A DNA stretch of 64,000 bases from Flavobacteriales bacterium UBA4466. Lineage in GTDB: Bacteria; Bacteroidota; Bacteroidia; Flavobacteriales_D; Crocinitomicaceae. The notes below the pieces were generated by a model. It saw nothing but the letters and a program-made list of their open reading frames with translations, did no database searches and was not told where the DNA came from. How positions within the stretch are numbered: the first letter of the stretch is position 1; every line of letters begins with the position of its first letter. Location: assembly GCA_905182335.1 (NCBI GenBank), contig CAJJBE010000005.1, positions 1-64,000 of the forward strand. The letters are read 5' to 3'. The translations under genes were made by a program, and so were the position numbers. Shown here piece after piece: positions 34,936-44,419 of this stretch.

Positions 34936-36021
34936 ATGATAAATCAAGATCAAATAAAAAGTATTCGTATTCGAATCGATACGATAGAAGACTATCTGAA
35001 AATTAGTGAAAAACGGATCCTTTTTAAGGAAGAAGAATTGAAATCACAAGATCCTAATTTCTGGAATGACTCTAAAAAAGCTGAAATTCAAATGAAAGCA
35101 ATTCGCTCAATTAAATATTGGTTGGATGCTTTCGATGATTTAGATGAGCGTTGTGCTGATCTTGAAGTATTGTATGAATTTGCTAAGGAAGGTGAAGCGG
35201 ATGAAAAAGAAGTTGATGAGCATGCTGAAAAACTCTTGACCCTTATTGAAGAGTTAGAGCTAAAGAATATGCTATCCAGTGAAGAAGACAGTTTAAGTGC
35301 AGTTCTTCAAATTACTGCCGGTGCAGGTGGAACGGAAAGCTGTGACTGGGCTTCTATGTTGATGAGGATGTATACAATGTGGGGTCAAAAGAATGGGTAT
35401 AAAATCAAAGAATTAAATTACCAAGATGGAGATGTTGCAGGTATTAAAACAGTAACTATTGAGTTTGCTGGAGAGTTTGCTTTTGGCTATTTAAAAGGAG
35501 AAAATGGAGTTCACAGATTGGTTCGAATTTCTCCCTTCGATTCAAATGCTAAAAGACATACATCTTTTGCTTCTGTATATGTTTATCCTTTGGTTGATGA
35601 TACAATTGAAATTCATGTAAACCCTGCTGAAATCTCTTGGGAGACATTTAGGTCAGGTGGTGCTGGGGGACAGAATGTTAATAAGGTTGAGACTGCCGTT
35701 CGTCTGCGTCATGCCCCTTCAGGCCTTATCATTGAGAATTCTGAATCAAGATCACAATTGGGGAATAAAGAGAAGGCAATGCAACTCTTAAAATCTCAAT
35801 TATATGAGATTGAATATCGATCTAGAATGGAAGCTAGAGATGAAATTGAATCAAATAAGAAGAAAATAGAATGGGGGTCACAAATTCGTAATTATGTGAT
35901 GCATCCTTATAAGTTAGTTAAAGATGTTCGAACAGGGCATGAGACGGGAAATGTAGATGCAGTGATGGATGGTGATTTAGATAAATTCTTGAAAGCCTTC
36001 TTAATGACATCTGGAAATTAA
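34936..36021 (+). CDS. prfB: Peptide chain release factor 2
   Basis: 361 residues from ATG 34936. A TTG nine bases earlier lies in frame, but it overlaps a TAAGTTTG promoter box (34922-34929). The GGQ peptidyl-tRNA hydrolysis motif is in [18 protein letters not shown], and domain 2/4 has [19 protein letters not shown]2 ends translation at UGA and UAA. The frame is continuous, so the programmed +1 frameshift used by many bacteria to autoregulate prfB (an in-frame CUU UGA C) is missing here. An arsC-like gene follows after 4 bases. Confidence 0.96.
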   Translation: MINQDQIKSIRIRIDTIEDYLKISEKRILFKEEELKSQDPNFWNDSKKAEIQMKAIRSIKYWLDAFDDLDERCADLEVLYEFAKEGEADEKEVDEHAEKLLTLIEELELKNMLSSEEDSLSAVLQITAGAGGTESCDWASMLMRMYTMWGQKNGYKIKELNYQDGDVAGIKTVTIEFAGEFAFGYLKGENGVHRLVRISPFDSNAKRHTSFASVYVYPLVDDTIEIHVNPAEISWETFRSGGAGGQNVNKVETAVRLRHAPSGLIIENSESRSQLGNKEKAMQLLKSQLYEIEYRSRMEARDEIESNKKKIEWGSQIRNYVMHPYKLVKDVRTGHETGNVDAVMDGDLDKFLKAFLMTSGN

Positions 36022-36025
36022 AATT

Positions 36026-36376
36026 ATGTCAGATAAATATATAGTTTACCATAATCCACGCTGTTCTAAGAGTAGAATGGCTGTTGATTACTTGATTCAG
36101 GCTGGAAAAGAAATAGATATCATTGAATATTTGAAAGAAGCTCCTTCTAAGGAAGAGTTAATTGCTGTTTTAGATAAATTAAATGTATCAGCGGAATCAA
36201 TAGTTCGAAAAGGAGAAGCAGACTATAAACAAAATTTCAAGGGGGATCATATGTCTGAAAATCAATGGGTTGATGCTATGGTGGAATTCCCAAAACTAAT
36301 TGAACGCCCAATAGTGATAAAAAAAAACAAAGCGGTAGTTGCAAGACCGACCGAATTAATTGAACGTTTGGGGTAA
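36026..36376 (+). CDS. ArsC/Spx-family thioredoxin-fold protein, probable arsenate reductase
   Basis: 116 residues. The N-terminal catalytic Cys is Cys13 in HNPRCSKSR, and the ending RPIVIKKNKAVVARPTELIERLG with its conserved Arg-Pro motifs fits the glutaredoxin-dependent ArsC group. ArsC reduces arsenate to arsenite, and Spx-like homologues of the same fold regulate transcription, so the arsenic role is family-based. There is no ars operon around it. It sits 4 bases behind prfB. Confidence 0.85.
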   Translation: MSDKYIVYHNPRCSKSRMAVDYLIQAGKEIDIIEYLKEAPSKEELIAVLDKLNVSAESIVRKGEADYKQNFKGDHMSENQWVDAMVEFPKLIERPIVIKKNKAVVARPTELIERLG

Positions 36377-36445
36377 TATTTGTTAATAACGTGTCGAAGT
36401 TAATACTATATTTGCGGTCGTCAAATTAACAGCGACAAACAGCGC

Positions 36446-36823
36446 ATGAATATAAAAATCATTTACCTTAGGGCAGGGTCCGAGTTTTCAAAATTTATAA
36501 CAGCTTGGGCTTCTAAACTCGACATTCAAACTGAAGAGTATGATGATAAAGGAGAAGGTCTTGGTGCAGAAGGGCTATTGTTAATTAATGAAAATCAAGA
36601 TATTGAAAAAGATATAGAAGATTTGCACAGTCAATTTTACAAAAAACATTATCCAACGCAGAAAATTGATGTGAACGGTACTTTACAGGTAGCTGTTTCT
36701 AATTTTAATATTTGGTTGAAAAATTTTAATTGCCAAGAAATTTTAATTATAGGTTCTAATAACTTAGTTAAAAATGATAATCTGGAACGATTTTTTGACT
36801 CATTAGATTCAAACGATTCTTAA
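36446..36823 (+). CDS. Conserved hypothetical soluble protein
   Basis: 125 residues that I do not recognise. Acidic and soluble, with MNIKIIYLRAGSEFSKFITAWASKLDIQ at the front, EGLLLINENQDIEKDIEDLHSQFYKKHYPTQKIDVNGTLQVAVSNFN (in two parts) in the middle and no signal peptide. The pattern of alternating strands and helices suggests an alpha/beta fold. A TATATTTG box at 36406-36413 may be its -7 element. It stands alone in a 600-base stretch between arsC and a lipoprotein gene. Confidence 0.65.
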   Translation: MNIKIIYLRAGSEFSKFITAWASKLDIQTEEYDDKGEGLGAEGLLLINENQDIEKDIEDLHSQFYKKHYPTQKIDVNGTLQVAVSNFNIWLKNFNCQEILIIGSNNLVKNDNLERFFDSLDSNDS

Positions 36824-37011
36824 TATTCATTATTTCACTCAACACTATTCTAATTTTTTGGGTGTATAAGACAACATCTGTAGTATATCATTGATTTAAT
36901 TCTAAGAAAATAATACCATAATGTAGGTATTGTGCAAAATTATTTTTGTTAGTACTATTGCTATCAGAATAGGTTTTTCTATTGTGATAGTTTTAAGAAT
37001 AAAAAAATATA

Positions 37012-37794
37012 ATGAATATATTTAGTTTAATACTCCTTCTATTAGTTATGGCATCTAGTGGATGTAAAAAAGTGATCGATGGAGATTCTACCAACATTCC
37101 AATTTGTGAGTCACCTCAAAAGTTCTATGCTATGAATAATGGTAGTTCAAGTTTCCGAATGGTTTATGGAGGTGATGGCAGAGTAGAATCTTTTTGTAGA
37201 GGCTTTGACGAAGATTTTAGTATTCAGAAAGACGTTATAACAGACGATGAAGGGTTTATTAGACAAATATTAGAACCAAATCTTGATGGCTCTGAAGGTA
37301 TTGATACACTGGATGTAATATATAGCGATGATTTAGTAGTTGGTATTAGTTTCTACGATTATTGGGGAGGAACTCACCTGTATGAATATTCGTATGATAA
37401 CAGTAATCGTATTATCTCATTAGATATTAATAATTCGTATACAAATAATACAGATAGATATACATATACTTATACTATTGATAATGTAACCCGCATGGAT
37501 TATTACCAGATTAATGATGGCGTTACATCACATTTATTTAAGTTTCTATACACCTATGATAATCAACCCAACCCATATAGTGAAATCGACGAAAAATATC
37601 ATTCTTTTTTACTAGGTTGGCAATCTATTTTTCCCCTCAGTTCAAATAATATAACTCAAGTGGACGTCTTTAATGCTGATAATTTTTTGTATTCTAAATC
37701 CTATATATATTCATATCGTGCCGATGGTTATCCTGAATCTGGATTTGAAGCTCCTGAGTTTAATGGCTTCGATATTTCTTATTTTTATCAATAG
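37012..37794 (+). CDS. Lipoprotein with YD-repeat-like units
   Basis: 260 residues with lipoprotein signal MNIFSLILLLLVMASSGCKK (Cys18). The mature part is beta-rich with repeated short units: YEYSYDNSNRIISL, YTYTYTIDNVTRM, FKFLYTYDNQPNP and SYIYSYRADGYPES. These look like RHS/YD-type hairpins, as in the DUF4595-like lipoproteins of Bacteroidota. Function unknown; lipid-anchored at an envelope membrane. AT-rich and tyrosine-rich. Standalone. Confidence 0.75.
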   Translation: MNIFSLILLLLVMASSGCKKVIDGDSTNIPICESPQKFYAMNNGSSSFRMVYGGDGRVESFCRGFDEDFSIQKDVITDDEGFIRQILEPNLDGSEGIDTLDVIYSDDLVVGISFYDYWGGTHLYEYSYDNSNRIISLDINNSYTNNTDRYTYTYTIDNVTRMDYYQINDGVTSHLFKFLYTYDNQPNPYSEIDEKYHSFLLGWQSIFPLSSNNITQVDVFNADNFLYSKSYIYSYRADGYPESGFEAPEFNGFDISYFYQ

Positions 37795-37901
37795 CGACTA
37801 AGTTTTTTTTTATAAAAACAGTCATTTTACTTACGTAATTATTGCGGAATACTCTTGTTTTACAATTTTCTTGGTATTTTTGCGTTTTAGTGCTAATAAA
37901 T

Positions 37902-38714
37902 ATGAAAATTTTAATATTGTTCTTGATTATGACGACTGTGGCCTTTGGTCAAAGTCATACAAGTGCATCAAAGTCAGAGCTTGGATTTCTTTTTGGAGGA
38001 ACTTATTATTTGGGGGATTTAAATCAATTTAGCCAGTTTAAAAATACAGATTTAGCTGGAGGATTAATTTATCGATATAACGTTCATGGGCGTTTGAGTC
38101 TTCGTGCAAATTTCATCTATGGAAAGGTTAGTGCTTCTGATGCAGAGTCAAAAGCCGATTTTCAAAAAGAACGTAATTTGAGTTTTTCATCTGACATTTA
38201 CGAATTGGGATTTGGAGTAGAATTTAATTATTTTCCATTTCAATTAGGTCACGATCGTTATAAAGGAACAGCTTACTTAATGGCAGAATTAGGGATATTT
38301 AGGATGAACCCTAAGGCATTCTATGGAGGTTCTGAGGTGGAATTAAGAAGCCTTGGAACTGAAGGACAAGGAACGTCTTTGAATTCAAGATCGTATTATA
38401 GTCTAACACAGGTTTGTATTCCCTTAGGTGTTGGAGTTAAACTTTCGTTAGGAGATAGGGTAGGCATGAATTTCGAATTCGGAATTCGTAAAACTTTTAC
38501 CGATTATTTAGATGATGTTAGAGCAGATACATATGTTGACCCAACAGTTTTAGAATCTGAAAACGGACCATTGTCTGCGGCAATTTCCAACCTTTCGGGA
38601 AATCAATATGGCCAACGAGGAAACTCTTTAACCAAAGACTGGTATGTGTTTTCAGGGATGATGATTACATTCCGATTAGGAAGCCCTTCGAAGTGTTTCT
38701 ATAAAGAGAATTAA
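37902..38714 (+). CDS. Outer membrane beta-barrel protein, DUF6089 type
   Basis: 270 residues from ATG 37902 (MKILILFLIMTTVAFGQ signal). The longer frame from 37842 would begin before the signal. Landmarks: ELGFLFGGTYYLGDLN, YELGFGVEFNYFPFQLG and FGIRKTFTDYLDDV. This fits the DUF6089 barrel often found beside nadK and bamA in Bacteroidota. Here nadK is close by (40031-40909), but on the other strand and with a peptidyl-prolyl isomerase gene between, so the order is rearranged. Probably an outer membrane protein of unknown role. Confidence 0.85.
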   Translation: MKILILFLIMTTVAFGQSHTSASKSELGFLFGGTYYLGDLNQFSQFKNTDLAGGLIYRYNVHGRLSLRANFIYGKVSASDAESKADFQKERNLSFSSDIYELGFGVEFNYFPFQLGHDRYKGTAYLMAELGIFRMNPKAFYGGSEVELRSLGTEGQGTSLNSRSYYSLTQVCIPLGVGVKLSLGDRVGMNFEFGIRKTFTDYLDDVRADTYVDPTVLESENGPLSAAISNLSGNQYGQRGNSLTKDWYVFSGMMITFRLGSPSKCFYKEN

Positions 38715-38753
38715 AACAAAAATATAGATAAGAGATAAATTAAGAAATAAAAA

Positions 38754-38773
38754 AGCCAGCTAATTAGCTGGCT
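38754..38773. terminator. Shared bidirectional terminator
   Basis: AGCCAGCTAATTAGCTGGCT is a perfect 20-base palindrome with A and T runs on either side. It lies between two convergent genes (DUF6089 barrel and the cyclophilin-FKBP gene) and can end both transcripts. Confidence 0.9.
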
Positions 38774-38783
38774 TTTTTATTTC

Positions 38784-39947
38784 TTAATGATTATGTCCAT
38801 CGTGTCCATCGTGTCCATCGTGTCCATCGTGTCCATCGTGATTATTTGGTTGTATAGACTCTTGAGATGGGGGGGTTAAATCAACCGTTTCAATATCAAA
38901 TACTAAATCTGAATATGGAGGAATAGCACCTGGTCTTCCTTTTGCACCATAAGCTGAGTAATAAGGAATAATTATTTTCGCTTTACCCCCTTTAGCCAGT
39001 AATGATATTCCCTCTTCAAATCCAGGAACCATTCGTTGCTCTAAAAATTTAAAATCCATTGGTTGACCTCGGTCTATGGACGAATCAAATTTTTCTCCAG
39101 ACTTCCGAAAAGTGCCAGTGTAATGAATTGACATTTCAGTTCCTTTAGTTGGTTTTGGTCCAATGCCATCGTCCTCTATTATGTAAACTAAACCTGAATT
39201 CGATATTTTAGCACTAGGAAAGTCTTTCGTTACTTCTTGATACATGTACTTACTATACTCATCGTTAGTCATTGCAGCGATCTTTTCATATTCAGTAATT
39301 CTCACTTCTTCTTTCGCTTTATAGACATCCATAATAGATGAGTATTGTTCAGAAGCGTTCCATTTTCTAGCAACTTTTCCTTTACGAATAATTGTTACTT
39401 CTTTCATTATATCATCTTTCTCAATAGCATTAACAACTTCTTGACCATCAATAACATGCCCAAAAACACTGTGCTTGCCATCTAGCCATGGAGTAGCCTT
39501 GTGCGTAATAAAAAACTGACTTCCATTTGTATTTGGTCCAGAATTTGCCATTGATAGAATGCCAGGACCAGTATGTTTTAGATCTGGGTGAATTTCATCT
39601 ATGAACTTATGCGCTGGTCCTCCTGAACCTGTTCCTTCAGGGTCACCAGCTTGAATCATGAAATCCTTCATCACTCGATGAAATTTTAATCCATTGTAAA
39701 ATGGTGTTGTGAATTCATTTGTGTCAGCGGTGAATTTTCCTTCAGCTAAACCTACAAAGTTAGCAACCGTCATTGGAGTTTTCTCAAATTCAAGTTTAAT
39801 GAGAATTGTTCCTTTAGTTGTTGTTATTTTAGCATAAATACCGGGTTCTAATTTCGTTTTTTTCGTTTTTTTTCCTTTTCCGTCAACTGCAGCAAAAGAG
39901 GTTGCAAGCATTACAATAGAAAGGAGTGTTAAAAGTATTTTAGACAT
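38784..39947 (-). CDS. Cyclophilin-FKBP fusion peptidyl-prolyl isomerase with His-Asp-Gly tail
   Basis: 387 residues. Signal peptide (MSKILLTLLSIVMLATSFAA), then a cyclophilin domain at about 35-190 (FYNGLKFHRVMKDFMIQAGDPEGTGSGGP, SMANSGPNTNGSQFFIT) and an FKBP domain at about 245-360 (MSIHYTGTFRKSGEKFDSS, GQPMDFKF, IIPYYSAYG). The tail is five tandem His-Asp-Gly units ending HNH. The two domains isomerise proline bonds during folding of exported proteins, so the periplasm is likely. The His tail probably binds a metal such as Ni or Zn, as in SlyD. The DNA repeat is a 9-base tandem and could change length. Confidence 0.93.
   Translation of the reverse strand: MSKILLTLLSIVMLATSFAAVDGKGKKTKKTKLEPGIYAKITTTKGTILIKLEFEKTPMTVANFVGLAEGKFTADTNEFTTPFYNGLKFHRVMKDFMIQAGDPEGTGSGGPAHKFIDEIHPDLKHTGPGILSMANSGPNTNGSQFFITHKATPWLDGKHSVFGHVIDGQEVVNAIEKDDIMKEVTIIRKGKVARKWNASEQYSSIMDVYKAKEEVRITEYEKIAAMTNDEYSKYMYQEVTKDFPSAKISNSGLVYIIEDDGIGPKPTKGTEMSIHYTGTFRKSGEKFDSSIDRGQPMDFKFLEQRMVPGFEEGISLLAKGGKAKIIIPYYSAYGAKGRPGAIPPYSDLVFDIETVDLTPPSQESIQPNNHDGHDGHDGHDGHDGHNH
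38794..38838. repeat. 9-base tandem repeat, five copies, inside the isomerase gene
   Basis: TGTCCATCG is repeated five times without a mismatch. On the minus strand it encodes the His-Asp-Gly units at the C-terminus of the cyclophilin-FKBP protein. A change in copy number stays in frame and alters tail length by three residues per unit. Confidence 0.95.
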
Positions 39948-40030
39948 ATTTATTTATTTTAGTGGTTCAAAAATATTGAATTATTAGTTAATATGAGAGC
40001 AAAATCCTGCCGAATGTTAAAATAGGTCAA

Positions 40031-40909
40031 CTAATTGCGCTTATCTTTCCCCCAAAGCATTTTATTACGAATGGTATCTAAGAAATTGTTTTCCTCAAAT
40101 TTGATAACGTTTACCATATAATCTGCTTTGTGAATAATAACTTCTTCATTTTGCCTGATGCTATGAGATTTTCCATCTAAACTGATTAAATAGGATCGAT
40201 TTCTTCCTTCGATATTTAATTTGATTGGCATATGATCAGGAACAACAATTGGACTTACGTTTAAGTTGTGTGGTGCAATAGGTGTTAAAATGTGCACTTG
40301 ACAGCCCGGTGTAATAATCGGTCCTCCACAGCTTAAGCTATATGCTGTCGATCCAGAAGGGGTTGCTACTATAAGTCCATCTGCCCAATATGAGTTTAAA
40401 TATTTCCCTTCTAATGATGCATGCACGGTTATCATTGAAGAAGTATCTTTCTTTTGTAGTGTTATCTCATTTAACGCAAAATTGTCTTCTCCAAAAATAT
40501 CGCGTTCAGTTTCTACACGGATCAAGGACCTTTCTTGATGAACATATTTTTTATCTCTAACCAACCCTATGGCTTCAGCAATATGATCCTTTGAAATATT
40601 TGATAAGAACCCCAGCCTTCCTGTGTTAACTCCTAGAATAGGAATGCCAGAATCACGGATGAACTTTACATTTTGAATAAAGGTACCATCACCACCAATA
40701 CTTAAACTCAAGTCTATCCCCGATTTTAAATCGTTATGACTGCTGAATTCATCCGTACTTTCAGGAAGGCCGGCTTTTTTAATTAAAAGCTGTTTTAAGT
40801 CTGAATGAATTATAGGGTTCCATCCAAACTCCTTCAATATTTGAACGAGTTCTAAATAATAATTTACGTTTTGTTTATTGACCTTTCGACCATATACTGA
40901 AACATTCAT
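40031..40909 (-). CDS. nadK: NAD kinase
   Basis: 292 residues. The conserved GGDGTFIQ (near residue 74) binds the phosphate donor, NTGRLGFLSNI (around 97) and WADGLIVATPSGSTAYSLSCGGPI (in two parts) are diagnostic. It phosphorylates NAD to NADP in the cytoplasm. It is preceded by a CBS-domain protein whose stop is 2 bases before its ATG, so the two form a small operon. Confidence 0.96.
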   Translation of the reverse strand: MNVSVYGRKVNKQNVNYYLELVQILKEFGWNPIIHSDLKQLLIKKAGLPESTDEFSSHNDLKSGIDLSLSIGGDGTFIQNVKFIRDSGIPILGVNTGRLGFLSNISKDHIAEAIGLVRDKKYVHQERSLIRVETERDIFGEDNFALNEITLQKKDTSSMITVHASLEGKYLNSYWADGLIVATPSGSTAYSLSCGGPIITPGCQVHILTPIAPHNLNVSPIVVPDHMPIKLNIEGRNRSYLISLDGKSHSIRQNEEVIIHKADYMVNVIKFEENNFLDTIRNKMLWGKDKRN

Positions 40910-40911
40910 AT

Positions 40912-41574
40912 TTATAGTTTCAAATAGTTCATTAACGCATCATACCTGAACTGCATATCATCCTCAAATTTCCCTTTTTGATAGGATGCCTTGATAATGT
41001 AATTATAGCGTTCAAATGTTCTAATGATTCTATCTAGTTCAATATTATTAATCTTGAGTGTAACTTCAATATTTGTCGATTTTTCAGATGACATTATATA
41101 TGAGCTTAGTATTTTCGCATCATTGCTCTCTACAATTTGACCAATTTCAGCCATTGAATAATCAGATGCGGCCATCTCCAAAACTAAGACTCCTCCATTC
41201 TCTTTAATACTTCCGGTATTTGCTATTAGAAGCATTAAGTTTTGAACAGATACACAACCTAAGTATTTTTCATTTTCATTCAATACTGGAATCACACTTA
41301 ATTTCAACTCAGAAATTCTAGAAATTACTTGATAAATATGATCTGACTCGAGTACATAAGGCCTTGGTAAGTGCTGGAATAATTCATCCAACGTTTTTTC
41401 AGGGTCCATCTTGTCTAATATTTCGGTTTCGGATACTAATCCAACAAATTGACCTGATTTTAAAACAGGTAAATGCGAAAGCTTAAACTCTTCCATCCAG
41501 TTTAACGCCTTTTCACCCGTATCAGAATGAGTTAAAGGGGGTATTTCCTCAGTTATTAGATCTATTGCTCTCAT
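40912..41574 (-). CDS. CBS-domain protein upstream of nadK
   Basis: 220 residues. Two CBS motifs fill residues 1-120 (LSHLPVLKSGQFVGLVSETEIL and LSVIPVLNENEKYLGCVSVQNL), then an ACT-like region (VLVLEMAASDYSMAEIGQIVESNDAKILSSYI). CBS pairs bind adenosine nucleotides, so it could sense the energy state and affect NadK, next gene downstream. That link is an inference from their tight spacing. pdxJ lies divergent 66 bases away, an arrangement common in Bacteroidota. Confidence 0.88.
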   Translation of the reverse strand: MRAIDLITEEIPPLTHSDTGEKALNWMEEFKLSHLPVLKSGQFVGLVSETEILDKMDPEKTLDELFQHLPRPYVLESDHIYQVISRISELKLSVIPVLNENEKYLGCVSVQNLMLLIANTGSIKENGGVLVLEMAASDYSMAEIGQIVESNDAKILSSYIMSSEKSTNIEVTLKINNIELDRIIRTFERYNYIIKASYQKGKFEDDMQFRYDALMNYLKL

Positions 41575-41640
41575 TGTATTTGCTAATGTAGTATAATACT
41601 TAGTAAGTTCTTACTTTTGTAAATACAAAAATTGGACCGT

Positions 41641-42357
41641 ATGAAGACGAAATTAAGCGTTAATGTGAACAAGATAGCAACTTTGAGAAATGCTCGAGGA
41701 GAGAACACACCCAATTTAGTTGAGGTTGCGATAGATTGTGAACGGTTTGGTGCCGACGGAATAACCGTTCACCCAAGACCTGATGAGCGCCATATTACGC
41801 TTAAAGATGTATCTGATTTAGCAAAGGTTGTGACTACTGAATTCAACATTGAAGGATACCCAGACGATCGATTTATGTCATTGATTTCTGATGTTATTCC
41901 TGATCAAGCTACATTAGTTCCTGATCTTCCGGGAGTTTTAACTTCAAATACCGGGTGGAATACGAAAGTAAATCAGTCTATGTTAACGGAATTAAATGCT
42001 GAATTAAGGTTGAAAGGTATTCGCTCTTCCATTTTTGTAGGGACAGACTTACAAAATATTGAATATGCCGCAAAGTGTGGCGTTGATCGTATTGAGTTTT
42101 ATACCGGGCCGTTTGCTTCAAGCTTTACTAAAAATAGAGAAGAGTCGATTAAAGAATATCTAGATGCTTCAAAATTAGCCTCAGAATTAGGTTTAGGTAT
42201 TAATGCCGGGCACGATTTAAGTTTAGAGAATCTAGGGTATTTCGATTCTAAAATTGAAGGTTTATTAGAGGTTTCAATTGGGCACGCTTTAATTCGAGAT
42301 GCACTTTATTATGGTTTGGAGAATACGATCCAGATGTATCAAAGATTATTGAAGTAG
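41641..42357 (+). CDS. pdxJ: Pyridoxine 5'-phosphate synthase
   Basis: 238 residues from ATG 41641. A TTG three codons earlier is in frame but less likely. PdxJ landmarks: [54 protein letters not shown] and [14 protein letters not shown]. It joins 1-deoxyxylulose 5-phosphate and 3-amino-2-oxopropyl phosphate into vitamin B6 phosphate. Tail-to-tail with dnaG with no spare bases between the two stops. Confidence 0.96.
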   Translation: MKTKLSVNVNKIATLRNARGENTPNLVEVAIDCERFGADGITVHPRPDERHITLKDVSDLAKVVTTEFNIEGYPDDRFMSLISDVIPDQATLVPDLPGVLTSNTGWNTKVNQSMLTELNAELRLKGIRSSIFVGTDLQNIEYAAKCGVDRIEFYTGPFASSFTKNREESIKEYLDASKLASELGLGINAGHDLSLENLGYFDSKIEGLLEVSIGHALIRDALYYGLENTIQMYQRLLK

Positions 42358-44415
42358 CTAGTGAATAATTATTCTTCCTAATTGAACTGAAATAGCTTTT
42401 TTAATTTGTTCAAGGGCAACTTGCTCTGAAAGTAATTCCATTAATTCTTCGCTGGTAATTTCAGGGCCTAACTTGATTAGATTTTTTTGTATTTCCTTGA
42501 TTCGTTTTTCAACTTTGGAAGACTTAAATGAGTATATTGAACCTAGGACAGCTTCTTTTAATTTATCTTGTTCAGAGTTTGTAAATATACTATGTTTTGT
42601 AATCCAGTTGTGGCTTAACTCGTGCTTATTCATTTCAATTTCAGAAACAAATTTAACAATCTTCTGATCTAGTTGACTTTTGAAAAAATCAGGTTTTAAA
42701 AAGGTGTTTTCTTCTAGAGAATCATTGATGAATTGATACATTGAGGCAAAAGCAGGATTATCAAAACTCAATTCATCTTCATCTAAAGAACTACAAATAT
42801 ATTCAGTCACACTAGTTTCTAGCAGTGTTTTCTCTCCTTTTTCACCAATTTGCTCAAGATTAATAGCCATCGGGCCGTATAGAACCAGTATTCGCATTAG
42901 ATCATGTTCGTTATGATCATCAAGAATTTCAATGGGTAAATCTGGAGTATCCTTAAATGGGCTAGGTTCATGCGAATAAGGATCAAATTTGGCGTCAAAT
43001 GATCCGCGGTTATCTATGCTAGCAGAATTATTTTGTGATGAATAACTTTGCGTATTTGAATGTGAATTCTGTCTTCTTCTAGCTTCTTTTTGTTCTTTCG
43101 TTGCTGCTTCATTTCTATATTTGGTTACCTCATTCCAAATAACTTCTTCTTTAATATTGAAACGTTTTGCAAGTTCCGGGATAAATACATTCCGCGTGAT
43201 TTGGTCAGGAATTAGTGAAACACTATGGGCTAAATCTTTAATTAAAGTAGCCTTTTTAATAGGATCATTCTCTTCAGTTTCTAATAAAATACCTGCCTTA
43301 AAAGAAATAAAATCTTGTTGATTTTTATTTATATAGTCTTCTAAATCAGAAGAACTAACTGCTTTAGAATACGAATCAGGATCTTCTCCTTCAGGAAAAA
43401 GAACAACTTTAACATTTAATCCTTCTTCAAGGATTAAATCAATACCACGAAAAGAGGCTTTTATTCCAGCGGCATCACCATCATAAAGAATAGTAATATT
43501 TTTTGTATAACGTTTTACTAAGCGAATTTGTTCACGTGTTAATGACGTTCCTGAAGAGGATACCACATTTTTTATTCCCGCTTGATACATGCTGATTACA
43601 TCCGTGTAACCTTCACAAAGAAAACAATTATCATATTTGATAATATCACTTTTTGAAAAATGAAGTCCATATAATATTTCACTTTTATTATAAATGATAC
43701 TTTCCGGTGAGTTGAAATACTTTGCAATTTTTTTATCAGTGAATAGTGTTCTTCCACCAAAACCAAGTATCCTTCCAGTTACGGAGTGAATAGGAAACAT
43801 AACTCTACCACGGAAAAAATCAAAACTACGATTATCTTTTACTTTGGATACACCAACTTTTTCAAGGTATTCTAATTTGTATCCTTTTTCAAGTGCAGTA
43901 GATGTAAATGTGTCACTTTTATTAATACTATATCCCAATTGAAATTTTTCAATAATATCGGGTCTAAAACCTCGTTCAACAAGATAAGAGAGTGCTATTT
44001 TTTTTCCTTCATCGCTCTTATGTAGGTTGTTTTTGAAATGATCTTTTGCAAATTCATTTATGATGTGTAAACTTTCACGTTCTGAAATCGCAGCAAGTTC
44101 CTCTGCTGTTGCAGGCTTATCTTCAGGGAGCTGGATTCCATATTTTTCAGCGAGCCAACGTAATGCTTCTGGATAAGAGTAATGCTCTTTCTCCATCAGA
44201 AAACTGACCACTGTACCTCCTTTACCAGTTGAGAAGCACTTGAAAATTTGTTTCGCAGGAGAAACAACGAAGGATGGCGTTTTCTCATCTGTAAAAGGGC
44301 TTAACCCCTTTAAGTTAGATCCAGCTCTTTTTAATTGTACAAATTCTCCAATAACCTCTTCAATACGAGAGTTTTGCATGATATCATCAACAATATGTGG
44401 AGGTATAATTGCCAT
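42358..44415 (-). CDS. dnaG: DNA primase
   Basis: 685 residues. The N-terminal zinc-binding domain is present by sequence (SNLKGLSPFTDEKTPSFVVSP), but three of four metal ligands are replaced: Ser39 and Thr42 where CxxH is expected, and Cys60-Phe-Ser-Thr63 where CxxC is expected. The TOPRIM domain is intact (FLCEGYTDVISMYQAGIKN, LYDGDAAGIKAS). The C-terminus is the helicase-binding part. It makes RNA primers for replication. The degenerate zinc site is known to me from other Bacteroidota primases. It is 4 bases behind the MORN lipoprotein gene. Confidence 0.95.
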   Translation of the reverse strand: MAIIPPHIVDDIMQNSRIEEVIGEFVQLKRAGSNLKGLSPFTDEKTPSFVVSPAKQIFKCFSTGKGGTVVSFLMEKEHYSYPEALRWLAEKYGIQLPEDKPATAEELAAISERESLHIINEFAKDHFKNNLHKSDEGKKIALSYLVERGFRPDIIEKFQLGYSINKSDTFTSTALEKGYKLEYLEKVGVSKVKDNRSFDFFRGRVMFPIHSVTGRILGFGGRTLFTDKKIAKYFNSPESIIYNKSEILYGLHFSKSDIIKYDNCFLCEGYTDVISMYQAGIKNVVSSSGTSLTREQIRLVKRYTKNITILYDGDAAGIKASFRGIDLILEEGLNVKVVLFPEGEDPDSYSKAVSSSDLEDYINKNQQDFISFKAGILLETEENDPIKKATLIKDLAHSVSLIPDQITRNVFIPELAKRFNIKEEVIWNEVTKYRNEAATKEQKEARRRQNSHSNTQSYSSQNNSASIDNRGSFDAKFDPYSHEPSPFKDTPDLPIEILDDHNEHDLMRILVLYGPMAINLEQIGEKGEKTLLETSVTEYICSSLDEDELSFDNPAFASMYQFINDSLEENTFLKPDFFKSQLDQKIVKFVSEIEMNKHELSHNWITKHSIFTNSEQDKLKEAVLGSIYSFKSSKVEKRIKEIQKNLIKLGPEITSEELMELLSEQVALEQIKKAISVQLGRIIIH

Positions 44416-44419
44416 TTTA

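Noticed and set aside
38794-38838. Short tandem repeat taken as a CRISPR-like array
   Set aside because: The units touch each other with no spacers and encode His-Asp-Gly, so it is a coding tandem repeat.
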